The position numbers and the translations under genes are program-made. Positions 33,174 through 39,591 of a stretch of 39,591 nucleotides of DNA are shown here, one piece after another. Where the stretch lies: positions 1 to 39,591 of the forward strand of contig JACMQW010000069.1 of NCBI GenBank assembly GCA_014376785.1. The letters run 5' to 3'. The notes under the pieces are model-generated. The model ran no database searches. It was not told the DNA's origin and saw only the letters and a list, made by a program, of their open reading frames with translations. The DNA comes from Oligoflexia bacterium (GTDB taxonomy: Bacteria; Bdellovibrionota; UBA1018). Each line of letters begins with the position of its first letter. Positions within the stretch are counted from its first letter, which is position 1.

Positions 33174-33603
33174 ATCGCAGATCGAATGTGATCACGGGAA
33201 GCTGGAAAGCGGCGGTCTGTCCGCCATTTGCGCCGTAAGGGGTCGCACCCGCACAATCAAACTCCTCCACCCCGGTCAGACCGGGTCGATCCGGTCGACC
33301 TCCGCTCGGAAGTCCGCCTGCATTTTGGAAAGATTCATCCCGTCGGTTTACGAGGTAAAATCCATAAACCGTGCCGAGCAATGCTCCGACGATGGCTCCC
33401 GCCGCAACCGTTTTTCCACTTTTCGCGAAAGGATAGGAAACCAACCCGGCTCCCAGTCCTAGGAGGGCCCCACTCCCGGCGGACCTGAGCACAATAGTAC
33501 GATTCTTCATTGCATGCGCCGGTTCGCAAAGAACGAAAACTGAAAGGATCAATGCGAGCGAAAGACATTTCCTAACCCGTGACCTAGTCGACCTATTCTT
33601 CAT
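33172..33603 (-). CDS. Exported glycine-zipper protein of unknown function
   Basis: Protein of 143 residues. From the chosen start (33603, MKNRSTRSRVRK) there is a clear signal peptide (CLSLALILSVFVLCEPAHA). The mature part starts MKNRTIVLR and has two glycine/alanine-rich hydrophobic segments (GSGALLGLGAGLVSYPFA and VAAGAIVGALLGTVYGFYLV) of the glycine-zipper kind seen in small membrane or outer-membrane proteins. The tail PSGGRPDRPGLTG is polar. The longer frame to 33681 overlaps yraN and has no signal at its start. No ribosome binding site is evident. The function is unknown. Confidence 0.6.
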   Translation of the reverse strand: MKNRSTRSRVRKCLSLALILSVFVLCEPAHAMKNRTIVLRSAGSGALLGLGAGLVSYPFAKSGKTVAAGAIVGALLGTVYGFYLVNRRDESFQNAGGLPSGGRPDRPGLTGVEEFDCAGATPYGANGGQTAAFQLPVITFDLR

Positions 33604-33644
33604 CTGACTAAAGTACGGAAGCAAGCCTCTAGCATCAATCTCGT

Positions 33645-34043
33645 TTATGAGCGCATCTCGATATTTCGGCACCAAAACCATTCCACCCCATCATGCGATA
33701 AAAAGTCGATACGAACCGATCGATAAGACGCGCTTTCCCTGAGTGGCATTCTGAGCAAGTAAGTCTCCACCGCACGAACGAGCTTCATGCGTTTCAATGG
33801 TGGCAAGGCGGTCTGGGCAGATTCCATCGCGCCTTGGACTCGTCCCCTCACTTCGACGAAAACTAAACAATCCCCTTCTTTCATGACGAGATCGATTTCC
33901 CCTACTCGAAATCGAACATTCTTTTCAATCAGCAGGCAGCCTTTCGCTTTTAAAAATTCGAGAGCTGCACGCTCGGTCTTGGCACCTTGATCGATTCGGC
34001 TCGGAAAAAAACGGGGGCTCGAGAAAAGTTTCGCGGGATTCAT
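33645..34043 (-). CDS. yraN: YraN/UPF0102 family endonuclease-like protein
   Basis: UPF0102 protein of 132 residues with a restriction-endonuclease-like fold. The family core is present: AALEFLKAKGCLLIEKNVRF, then VGEIDLVMKEGDCLVFVEVR, with the acidic residues E and D of the nuclease-like site and the VEVR block. It overlaps rnhB by four bases as ATGA, an arrangement found in many bacteria. Its exact role is not settled; a function in DNA metabolism has been suggested for the family. Confidence 0.9.
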   Translation of the reverse strand: MNPAKLFSSPRFFPSRIDQGAKTERAALEFLKAKGCLLIEKNVRFRVGEIDLVMKEGDCLVFVEVRGRVQGAMESAQTALPPLKRMKLVRAVETYLLRMPLRESASYRSVRIDFLSHDGVEWFWCRNIEMRS

Positions 34044-34762
34044 TCCCCCGAAAGTTCAATTGCGGTGCCAACGGGCAGAACTAAACCGAGCGCCAGTCTA
34101 ACGGGTGCAAACGAGCGGCGATGAATCTCCGACACTCCGAGTGTTTTCAATGCCATTTGGTGCTGAGGGGTGCCGTAACCTTTATGGACTTCGAATCCGA
34201 AACCAGGATGAAGCACGGCGAGTTCACGCATCCATTGGTCACGGTAAACTTTTGCGAGGATCGACGCGCATGCGATCGAGAGGCATTTCAGATCGCCTTC
34301 GATGATCGCGGTGCCTCGGCCGCGGTAATATTTCGGTACGGCATTCCCATCGACTAATACGTGATCGAAGGCGCCGAGCTCTTCCGTCGCTCGGTGCATC
34401 GCTAAGTGAGAGGCGTGATAAATATTAAGCCGGTCGATCTCGCTTACCGATGCATGCCCGATTCCGAATGCTTTCACATGCGCTCGAATCCAAGGAGCCA
34501 GGGCGTCTCGATTTTTTTCATTCATCTTTTTACTGTCTGTGATGAGAGCAACTTCTGGCAGTCTTTTCGCCAGTTTACCGAGCGGCATATCCCAATCATC
34601 CGGCAAAAGTGCTGCGGCGGCGACCACCGGCCCCGCCAAGCATCCGCGACCGACCTCATCCACCCCCACCACCCGAAAATGCGGAAAGCCCGCTCCCCTT
34701 TCAAAAACAATCGTCGGTTTCTTACCGGCGGTTGTCTTTTTTCGGGGAGCGGCCTTTCTCAT
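34040..34762 (-). CDS. rnhB: Ribonuclease HII
   Basis: Removes ribonucleotides from DNA and RNA primers from hybrids. The active-site block GVDEVGRGCLAGPVV carries D35 and E36, and D138 lies in HVLVDGNAVP; the rest of the signature (GDLKCLSIACASILAKVYRD, then GYGTPQH) is complete. A basic N-terminal extension of about 28 residues (KAAPRKKTTAGKKP) precedes the domain and is longer than in E. coli. It lies 21 bases after rplS and overlaps yraN, in the usual rplS-rnhB-yraN order. Confidence 0.95.
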   Translation of the reverse strand: MRKAAPRKKTTAGKKPTIVFERGAGFPHFRVVGVDEVGRGCLAGPVVAAAALLPDDWDMPLGKLAKRLPEVALITDSKKMNEKNRDALAPWIRAHVKAFGIGHASVSEIDRLNIYHASHLAMHRATEELGAFDHVLVDGNAVPKYYRGRGTAIIEGDLKCLSIACASILAKVYRDQWMRELAVLHPGFGFEVHKGYGTPQHQMALKTLGVSEIHRRSFAPVRLALGLVLPVGTAIELSGE

Positions 34763-34783
34763 TTATTCGTTCGGATCGTTGAA

Positions 34784-35257
34784 TTACTTCTTAGATTCGG
34801 CTTTCTTTTCAGCCTTCGCAGCTGCGGATGCGGCCATCTGAGCTTGGGTTTCGACTTGGCGTTCGATTTTCGCTGCTCGACCTTCGAGAGCGCGGATGTA
34901 ATAAAGTTTTGCGCGGCGAACTTTACCACGCTGAACAATTTCAACTTTTGCAATCTTTTGGCTCGAGAAGAGGAAAATACGCTCAACGCCCACGCCGTGG
35001 GACATTTTACGAACGGTGAAAGACCGGGATGCGCCTTTTCCGGACATCGCGATCACAAGGCCTTCGTAAGCCTGAACGCGCTCTTTATCGCCTTCTTTAA
35101 TCTTTACGTTCACTTTCACGTTATCTCCGGCGCGGAAGTCCGGAAATTCGGTGTTCATGGTGCCTTTTTCCACGAGCGCGATTTTAGCGTCGAGGTTCTT
35201 TTGGCCTTTATGGAAACTTTTCGTAGCGTTTTTACGCTTAATGACGACTTTTGACAT
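34784..35257 (-). CDS. rplS: Ribosomal protein bL19 with charged C-terminal extension
   Basis: Large-subunit ribosomal protein bL19, located at the interface with the small subunit. The core is recognised by [34 protein letters not shown] and [16 protein letters not shown], and by the end [13 protein letters not shown]. The usual length is about 115 residues; here it is 157, with an extra basic N-terminus (about 25 residues) and a C-terminal Ala/Lys/Glu tail ([17 protein letters not shown]). No clear Shine-Dalgarno sequence precedes the ATG. It is followed by rnhB. Confidence 0.95.
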   Translation of the reverse strand: MSKVVIKRKNATKSFHKGQKNLDAKIALVEKGTMNTEFPDFRAGDNVKVNVKIKEGDKERVQAYEGLVIAMSGKGASRSFTVRKMSHGVGVERIFLFSSQKIAKVEIVQRGKVRRAKLYYIRALEGRAAKIERQVETQAQMAASAAAKAEKKAESKK

Positions 35258-35340
35258 GGAGAGACTGCTTTCTTTTCAAGGAGCTGAAACGATCTGACTC
35301 GTTGGCACTGAAATTTTTCGAAACGAAAGACTTCAGCCGG

Positions 35341-36009
35341 TTAGTGCCCGAAGAGACGATCTAAAATGATCGCCGCCGCAGCCCGTACTGAGAGGTGGTT
35401 GTACTCTCCGTCCGGGTCATTCTTTAGCCCGTACACAGGGGCCAGGATCCTGTGTACCTCGGGATAAAAAACGTCCGAAATTCCCCATCCTGTACCGAAG
35501 ACGATTAAAACCGGCTTCGAACGCTCTGGACTCTCCAACTCCCGTCGATAATCGACGTAAGTCACCGCATTCGGTAGCGGACTCGCATCGGTCAGCACCA
35601 CTTCGGGATACTCACCATGCGCAGAATGAATTTCTGCTTTCACCGATTCAAAGTCTTTTGCGAGGTCAACCCGCGCGAGCGCTTCAAACCGATCCGGGTG
35701 CCAAGCCTTACTCACGTCCCGTTTCCAATGGGAGAGAATCCGACCGACCACACGGTGCTGTTCCGTTACAGGAGTCACGATAAAATATCGCTTAATCCCA
35801 TAAGTGCGGCACGTCCTCGAAATATCATGGATATCGAGATTCGTAACCGCCGTCGCGACCGTATCGCCGACACGGTTTCGCATCGGATAATGAAGGAGGA
35901 CGACGTAGACCGGTACATTCACAGAGGAATCCGAATAGCAGAACCGAATCCTAAACTCAAGAACGTCCCCATTTGAATCAGGGCTATTATTCACGAAAAT
36001 GTGGCTCAT
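35341..36009 (-). CDS. SPOUT-type RNA methyltransferase (Pfam PF09936 type)
   Basis: RNA methyltransferase of the SAM-dependent family usually found next to trmD and rplS in deltaproteobacteria, Aquificae and Thermotogae. It is recognised by VVLLHYPMRNRVGDTVATAV followed by TNLDIHDISRTCRTYG, VTPVTEQHRVV, and the knot-like end VLIVFGTGWGISDVFYPE with NHLSVRAAAAIILDRL. The start is uncertain. ATG at 36009 gives an N-terminal extension of about 29 residues; GTG at 35922 would begin at VNVPVYVVLL, closer to the family start. Neither has a good ribosome binding site. The target RNA is not known to me. Confidence 0.85.
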   Translation of the reverse strand: MSHIFVNNSPDSNGDVLEFRIRFCYSDSSVNVPVYVVLLHYPMRNRVGDTVATAVTNLDIHDISRTCRTYGIKRYFIVTPVTEQHRVVGRILSHWKRDVSKAWHPDRFEALARVDLAKDFESVKAEIHSAHGEYPEVVLTDASPLPNAVTYVDYRRELESPERSKPVLIVFGTGWGISDVFYPEVHRILAPVYGLKNDPDGEYNHLSVRAAAAIILDRLFGH

Positions 36010-36031
36010 CGAGTCAATTATCTTGCCAATT

Positions 36032-36050
36032 AATAGCTCAGTGAGTTATT
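36032..36050. promoter_or_regulatory. Operator-like dyad upstream of the methyltransferase
   Basis: The sequence AATAGCTCAGTGAGTTATT is a near-perfect 19-base dyad (AATA-n-CTCA-n-TGAG-n-TATT). It lies between the methyltransferase start (36009) and the small plus-strand frame (36099) and could bind a dimeric regulator. No regulator is identified. Confidence 0.3.
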
Positions 36051-36098
36051 TCGGTCCGGCTTGATTCTTATCTCTGCGAAACCCAGGAGCACCTTTCG

Positions 36099-36242
36099 AT
36101 GCTGACAATTTCATTCAAGAGCGGTCTTTTCTTCGGAATCATCCTCGCAACTTTTTGCGTGCCTGCTTATGCAAACGTCCATCCTGCGAGCGTTAACGCG
36201 AGTCGAGTAGCCGCTGAACTTTCGCCACTTCGGAGCCAATAA
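36099..36242 (+). CDS. Possible small exported peptide, 47 residues, or truncated gene
   Basis: A short frame with AGGAG nine bases before the ATG and a complete signal peptide (MLTISFKSGLFFGIILATFC, cleavage near AYA-NVH). Only about 22 residues follow cleavage, to TAA at 36240. Its last 50 bases overlap, in antisense, the end of the lipoprotein gene at 36193-36906. It is either a real secreted microprotein or the signal-peptide stump of a gene lost by deletion. Two features, the ribosome binding site and the signal peptide, make chance less likely. Confidence 0.4.
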   Translation: MLTISFKSGLFFGIILATFCVPAYANVHPASVNASRVAAELSPLRSQ

Positions 36243-36906
36243 ACCGGGACACTGTTTTTGATTTGAATCGGCCGCCATAGGTCAGCAGGGTGTTTAAGTA
36301 GTCGCGAATCACCTTTTTTCGTTCTTCGAGAAATTCGGGCTCTGCATACTTTCGATTAAATTCCTGCAGGAGCGCTCCATTCTCAGAAGCATCACTCGAC
36401 TCTTCGCCGCAGTCTTCCAGGCTCGCAAAGCAGGGGCGTGCGATTAACTCCTGAACTCGGGAGCGGTCCATTTGAAAAAGCTTTCGACGCCCCGGCTTGG
36501 TTTTGAGGTAGGGCACCAGCCGTTTTCCATTCGCAATGATCCGGTACCCACCCCCGTGGTCCTCGCTGCGTTCTAAAAACTCTCGGTTCAAGACGTAATA
36601 CCGAATGGCTTCATTTTCGGAACGCGCTATTTCTGATTCGAGCGTCGTGACTCTCTCTGCCGAAAATGCATCCAGTCCACCCGGGCGTACTTTCTTATCT
36701 CGGAAAAAAAGCGTGTTTATTTCTTTTTGAATTTCATTCGCCATTTTCTCATCCCGACTGGTTGAGCGGACGGCGGTTTCAGCTTTTTCTTCTAGGGAAG
36801 TAAGAGGAGCAGTGGTCGGTTTTAAATGAGCGGATTTACAACTGAACAATGAGAACAAAACGAAAGCGGGGAAAATCAAAAAGAATCTATTTCTCCTGAG
36901 TTTCAA
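36193..36906 (-). CDS. Lipoprotein of unknown function, coupled to trmD
   Basis: Lipoprotein of 237 residues. The signal peptide ([20 protein letters not shown]) ends in a lipobox with C23. The remainder is mostly charged helix ([40 protein letters not shown]). No domain is recognised. The start is TTG at 36906, overlapping the trmD stop as TTGA, which indicates coupled translation. Its placement between trmD and the RNA methyltransferase is odd for an envelope protein. Confidence 0.7.
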   Translation of the reverse strand: MKLRRNRFFLIFPAFVLFSLFSCKSAHLKPTTAPLTSLEEKAETAVRSTSRDEKMANEIQKEINTLFFRDKKVRPGGLDAFSAERVTTLESEIARSENEAIRYYVLNREFLERSEDHGGGYRIIANGKRLVPYLKTKPGRRKLFQMDRSRVQELIARPCFASLEDCGEESSDASENGALLQEFNRKYAEPEFLEERKKVIRDYLNTLLTYGGRFKSKTVSRFIGSEVAKVQRLLDSR

Positions 36907-37622
36907 GGCTTTTTACCGGTCTTTCTGAGCTCTGCTTCATAGGCTTCGTAAAGATCGGGCCGCTTCAAACGCGTCCTCAGAACGGCCTGAGAGAAACGCC
37001 ACTTTTCGATGGCGGCGTGATTTCCACTGGTCAATATTTCGGGAACCTTCAACCCCTGAAACTCGGCCGGTCGGGTATAATGGGGATACTTCAAAAGATT
37101 CCCCTCGAGGCTGTCTTTCGAAACGGAGCCTTCTTTTCCGATGACCCCCGGAACCCAGCGCGCAACAGCGTCCGCTATCACCATCGCAGGCAACTCTCCG
37201 CCCGTAAGAACGTAATCCCCGATGGAGAGTTCCTCATCCACACAGAGTTCGATAAACCGTTCGTCTACTCCTTCGTAATGCCCGCAAACAAAAACGATCT
37301 CCTCAAACTGGGCGAGCGATTTCGCCTTCTCCGCCGTGAACTTCGGACCTTGCGGAGAGAGCAGAATGGTCCGGATATTGGGGGTTTTTTCTGGCACTAC
37401 GTGCATCCAGGCAGCGTGAAGGACGTCGACCCTTAAAAGCATTCCCTCACCCCCGCCATAAGGGGACTCATCCACGGTACGGTGCTTGTCCTTTGCATGC
37501 TCTCGAATCGAGTGCACTTTGAAAGCGAGCAAACCGCGACTCGCTGCTTTTCCAAGCATCGAAGCCGATAGAACCGGGGGAAAGATTTCGGGGAATAAGG
37601 TGAGAAAATGAAAAGAGATCAA
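36903..37622 (-). CDS. trmD: tRNA (guanine37-N1)-methyltransferase TrmD
   Basis: Methylates G37 of tRNAs to prevent frameshifting. The SPOUT signature is complete: [20 protein letters not shown], then [33 protein letters not shown] and [20 protein letters not shown]. The length of 239 residues is normal. The start is TTG at 37622, with AAGGAG five bases upstream, and no better start is available. The usual partner rimM is not found between khpA and trmD. Confidence 0.95.
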   Translation of the reverse strand: MISFHFLTLFPEIFPPVLSASMLGKAASRGLLAFKVHSIREHAKDKHRTVDESPYGGGEGMLLRVDVLHAAWMHVVPEKTPNIRTILLSPQGPKFTAEKAKSLAQFEEIVFVCGHYEGVDERFIELCVDEELSIGDYVLTGGELPAMVIADAVARWVPGVIGKEGSVSKDSLEGNLLKYPHYTRPAEFQGLKVPEILTSGNHAAIEKWRFSQAVLRTRLKRPDLYEAYEAELRKTGKKP

Positions 37623-37674
37623 AATCGCTCCTTATCGCAAGACAGCAGTCACACGCGGGAAAGGATAGTCGACA

Positions 37675-37926
37675 TCACTCGATTATTTCGAGAACGGTGC
37701 GCTTCCGAAGCTTAGTGGAAGCTCCATTTAAAACCGTCCGAATGGAGCGAGCCGTTCGTCCCTGTTTGCCGATGATCTTGCCGAGATCTTCTTTTGCAAC
37801 TTTCAGCTCGAGAACCGTCGTATTCTCACCGACAACTTCATGGACAGAAACTTCATCAGACCGATCGACTAAAGCGCGGGCGATCATTTCGATCAATTTG
37901 GCGAGATCGCCAGTAGATTCAGACAT
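37675..37926 (-). CDS. khpA: KH-domain RNA-binding protein KhpA
   Basis: Single KH-domain protein of 83 residues. The RNA-binding GxxG loop is in [18 protein letters not shown]. The start at 37926 ([11 protein letters not shown]) has GGAGG eight bases upstream; the longer frame adds 17 unlikely residues. KhpA-type proteins bind RNA, often with KhpB, and are typically encoded between rpsP and trmD as here. Confidence 0.9.
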   Translation of the reverse strand: MSESTGDLAKLIEMIARALVDRSDEVSVHEVVGENTTVLELKVAKEDLGKIIGKQGRTARSIRTVLNGASTKLRKRTVLEIIE

Positions 37927-37998
37927 TTTATAAGCCTCCGGGCCGTACGGGAGTTCACTACGATAGATCCCGGGCACTCGGTACAGCAGCGCCCTGCT

Positions 37999-38026
37999 GG
38001 GATGAGTGTGAATTCACACTCGTCCC
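37999..38026. repeat. Strong palindromic hairpin between rpsP and khpA
   Basis: An 18-base perfect palindrome (GAGTGTGAATTCACACTC, 38004-38021) is extended by GGGA/TCCC across one T-G position. It lies between the stop of rpsP and the start of khpA on the minus strand and has no T-run. An RNA processing site, attenuator or dimer-binding operator are all possible. Confidence 0.6.
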
Positions 38027-38092
38027 CCAGAAGACTGCCAGTAGATCCTCAATGAAGAAGACCCACTTATCAGACAGGCTCAACTAAAATGA

Positions 38093-38332
38093 TTACTTAA
38101 TTTTTAAGAGTTGTCCAACCGTTCTAGTAGGCTGAGCTCCACGAGACATCCAAACAAGGAGAGCGTCCCGGTTGATCGTCAATTTGTCGGACGGTTTTTC
38201 AGCTTTTGGCCGATACTGTCCGAGTTTTTCGAGGAATGCACCGTCGCGACAAGACGCGGAATCGGTAGCAACAATGAAGTAAAGGGGTAATTTTTTCGAC
38301 CCGTGACGGGAAAGGCGAATCTTAACGGCCAT
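38093..38332 (-). CDS. rpsP: Ribosomal protein bS16
   Basis: Small-subunit assembly protein bS16 of 79 residues. The family block VKIRLSRHGSKKLPLYFIVA is complete, followed by FLEKLGQYRPKAEK and VWMSRGAQPTRTVGQLLK. AAGGA lies ten bases before the ATG. It precedes khpA and trmD as in most bacteria, but its own upstream neighbour is a receiver protein, not ffh. Confidence 0.97.
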   Translation of the reverse strand: MAVKIRLSRHGSKKLPLYFIVATDSASCRDGAFLEKLGQYRPKAEKPSDKLTINRDALLVWMSRGAQPTRTVGQLLKIK

Positions 38333-38372
38333 TTGCTGAAGTTCCTTTCAATAAAACTTAAGGACTTGATTG

Positions 38373-38780
38373 CTAACCGATTCCAGCTAACGCCGTCAAG
38401 GTCATTACCGATCTTAGCTGATTCAGAAAATCGGACGTCCCGCCCCCGGTATCCCAATGCGGCTTAGTAATGCGCCCCATCACGGAAGGCGGAATGACCG
38501 TACTCCGAGGGTGGTCTGACTCCATTCCAGTAATGAGAATGACCGGAATTCCGAGGTCGTGAGTCAACCGAATGAGGCTCGCAACGTCCTCGCCGGGGCC
38601 GAGCACTTCATCTAAAAGCACCAGGTCGGGTCTTTCACGATCAATCATTTGGATGAAGTCGACCGATGTCGCAACCGTCCGGATCGACCACTCAGGGCAA
38701 GACCCGGAAACGAGCTCGCCCAACCACGATCTCATCTCGGGGACATCTTCTAAGATCAGCATTTGCGAGCGCTTCTTCAT
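38373..38780 (-). CDS. Single-domain response regulator
   Basis: Receiver domain protein of 135 residues without an output domain. The acidic pair E11-D12 is in LILEDVPEMR, the phospho-acceptor D57 in LVLLDEVLGPGED, T84 in ILITGMES and K106 in ITKPH, all in the usual places. The C-terminal helix is short. It overlaps the preceding hypothetical gene as ATGA and lies 40 bases before rpsP, so it may be co-transcribed with ribosomal genes. The kinase partner is not adjacent. Confidence 0.85.
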   Translation of the reverse strand: MKKRSQMLILEDVPEMRSWLGELVSGSCPEWSIRTVATSVDFIQMIDRERPDLVLLDEVLGPGEDVASLIRLTHDLGIPVILITGMESDHPRSTVIPPSVMGRITKPHWDTGGGTSDFLNQLRSVMTLTALAGIG

Positions 38781-39187
38781 GAGGGCTCCGGTAAGGGTGC
38801 CAGCGAAACTTCCAAGTTGCTCACACGACTCACTTTTTCCAGGACCGAAAGAGAAAGGGATTCTTTTCCGAGATCAAGCAAGCGTCGTCTCAGTTTCTCG
38901 ATGTGATCGGAACTGAGAGCCAGGGTTGCTACCCATTCGTTCAGCTCAGGGTGAGCAACCAACAAGCGGGATTCGCCCGCAATCATTTTCCAAAAAACCG
39001 TCCATCCGCCCGGGAAATGAGTGCGAAGTTCATTCCCTTCCACCGGTGTGAGCAGAGTGAGAGCTGCGGCGATTTCCCGTCGGGTGCCCTCCGATAAAGC
39101 CAGGTCCAAACGGTGCTTTCCGCGAGGATCATCATTCGACGTTCCGGTCGTCCGACTCTGATCAGAAGTGAAACTCAGGGTTGCCAT
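38777..39187 (-). CDS. Hypothetical protein, 136 residues
   Basis: I do not recognise this family. It is a soluble protein with a polar, Ser/Thr-rich N-terminus (residues 1-25) and a mainly helical remainder (RREIAAALTLLTPVEG, then HIEKLRRRLLDLGKESLSL). A block around GGWTVFWKMIAGESRLLVAH looks like a compact alpha/beta unit. It lies three bases after the DUF309 gene and overlaps the response regulator by four bases, so all three are one unit and may share a process. Confidence 0.6.
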   Translation of the reverse strand: MATLSFTSDQSRTTGTSNDDPRGKHRLDLALSEGTRREIAAALTLLTPVEGNELRTHFPGGWTVFWKMIAGESRLLVAHPELNEWVATLALSSDHIEKLRRRLLDLGKESLSLSVLEKVSRVSNLEVSLAPLPEPS

Positions 39188-39190
39188 CGC

Positions 39191-39591
39191 TCATTCGCCT
39201 TTCCGTACATGCGCTCGAAGCGAGCGACTCTCCCATAGGATCTTTTCTGCATCCATTTCGCCACTCCTGAGTTTTGCTAAAACCCTGAGAAGCGCTTCGT
39301 CCGAACCGGGAAGTTCAAGTCGGGGCCGCCGTTGAAAGAGTTCTGCTTCTGCCGCACTTTCAGAGAAGCGCACGGTCGCCAGGACGGCCAACCGGGATGC
39401 CGGTTCCATTCTTTCTTTCCCAATCAGAACGAAACAGCCACAAACCAAAATAGCGGCTTGGACCTGCGCGCGATCCGGCGGTCTGAGGTGCCTCCAGCGG
39501 AACTCCCAAATTTCGTGGGCTTGAAAGTAGAGACCTGCATTAAACAAACGCGCCCCCGTTTCCCACGCATCGAGATGATGCGCCGTGGGAA
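39191..39591 (-). CDS. DUF309 family protein, cut by the right window edge
   Basis: DUF309 (PF03745 type) helical protein. The family core LFNAGLYFQAHEIWEFRWRH is complete, followed by RAQVQAAILVCGCFVLIGKE. The frame remains open upstream to the window edge and reads AHHLDAWETGARLFNAG, the normal family N-terminus, so the true start lies beyond the window and TTG at 39547 is not the real start. The function of the family is unknown to me. It leads a unit with the 136-residue protein and the response regulator. Confidence 0.8.
   Translation of the reverse strand, partial: PTAHHLDAWETGARLFNAGLYFQAHEIWEFRWRHLRPPDRAQVQAAILVCGCFVLIGKERMEPASRLAVLATVRFSESAAEAELFQRRPRLELPGSDEALLRVLAKLRSGEMDAEKILWESRSLRAHVRKGE

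Noticed and set aside
34406-35254. Plus-strand frame of 282 codons opposite rnhB and rplS
   Set aside because: Both genes on the minus strand are certain; the antisense frame is Phe/Leu-rich in the way expected from the complement of Lys/Glu-rich coding DNA.
1-39591. CRISPR array, insertion sequence, prophage, tRNA or rRNA
   Set aside because: No regularly spaced repeats, transposase or integrase motifs, phage structural genes or structured RNA genes were recognised on either strand.

Overview
The window looks like chromosomal DNA of a Gram-negative bacterium of the Bdellovibrionota/Oligoflexia or former deltaproteobacterial type. The Gram-negative call rests on LptD, several lipoproteins with lipoboxes and at least three predicted outer-membrane barrels. 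The lineage call is inference: an rpsP-khpA-trmD-RNA methyltransferase-rplS-rnhB-yraN block, many exported proteins without recognisable domains, two exported phospholipase-D-like proteins, and frequent TTG starts with stop/start overlaps. No tRNA, rRNA, CRISPR array, insertion sequence or phage module was seen. Genes are tightly packed: several convergent pairs overlap at their tails, and no gene-free stretch exceeds 300 bases. The largest gap, 7669-7950, shows nothing recognisable.

Left part (1-13.1 kb): a cyclase-family protein, a pirin, small exported proteins, a ClsC-like phospholipase-D protein, a large hybrid histidine kinase broken into two frames at about 6300, a GapN-like aldehyde dehydrogenase convergent with an organophosphate:phosphate-antiporter-type transporter, an outer-membrane barrel, a DUF2141 protein and an exported protein of unknown function.

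Middle (13.2-26.4 kb): a 986-residue-class exported protein of unknown function, a glycerophosphodiesterase lipoprotein, a heavily decayed second hybrid histidine kinase, another barrel, a small conserved-looking protein, a catalase-superfamily-like protein, a membrane protein, a choice-of-anchor-A-like lipoprotein, a second exported phospholipase-D-like protein, an overlapping surE-M23 peptidase pair, and an exported protein with an HEXXH motif.

Right part (26.4-39.6 kb) is mostly core cell biology on the minus strand: accD-lptD-SIS protein (membrane lipid and LPS supply), an HD-GYP protein, rsmI with a clear terminator, a STAS protein on the plus strand, and the ribosome/RNA block yraN, rnhB, rplS, RNA methyltransferase, lipoprotein, trmD, khpA, rpsP. 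A receiver protein and a DUF309 protein lie upstream of rpsP. The usual rimM is absent between khpA and trmD.

The most interesting points are the single-base frame break in the hybrid kinase, the multiply broken GAF-HisKA-REC relic upstream of the glycerophosphodiesterase, the missing rimM with a lipoprotein gene coupled to trmD, the GapN-like enzyme with an altered general-base motif, the HEXXH and 986-residue-class exported proteins, and several strong dyads in intergenic DNA. No clearly novel multi-gene system was found; a scattered phospholipid-degradation theme is offered only as a hypothesis.
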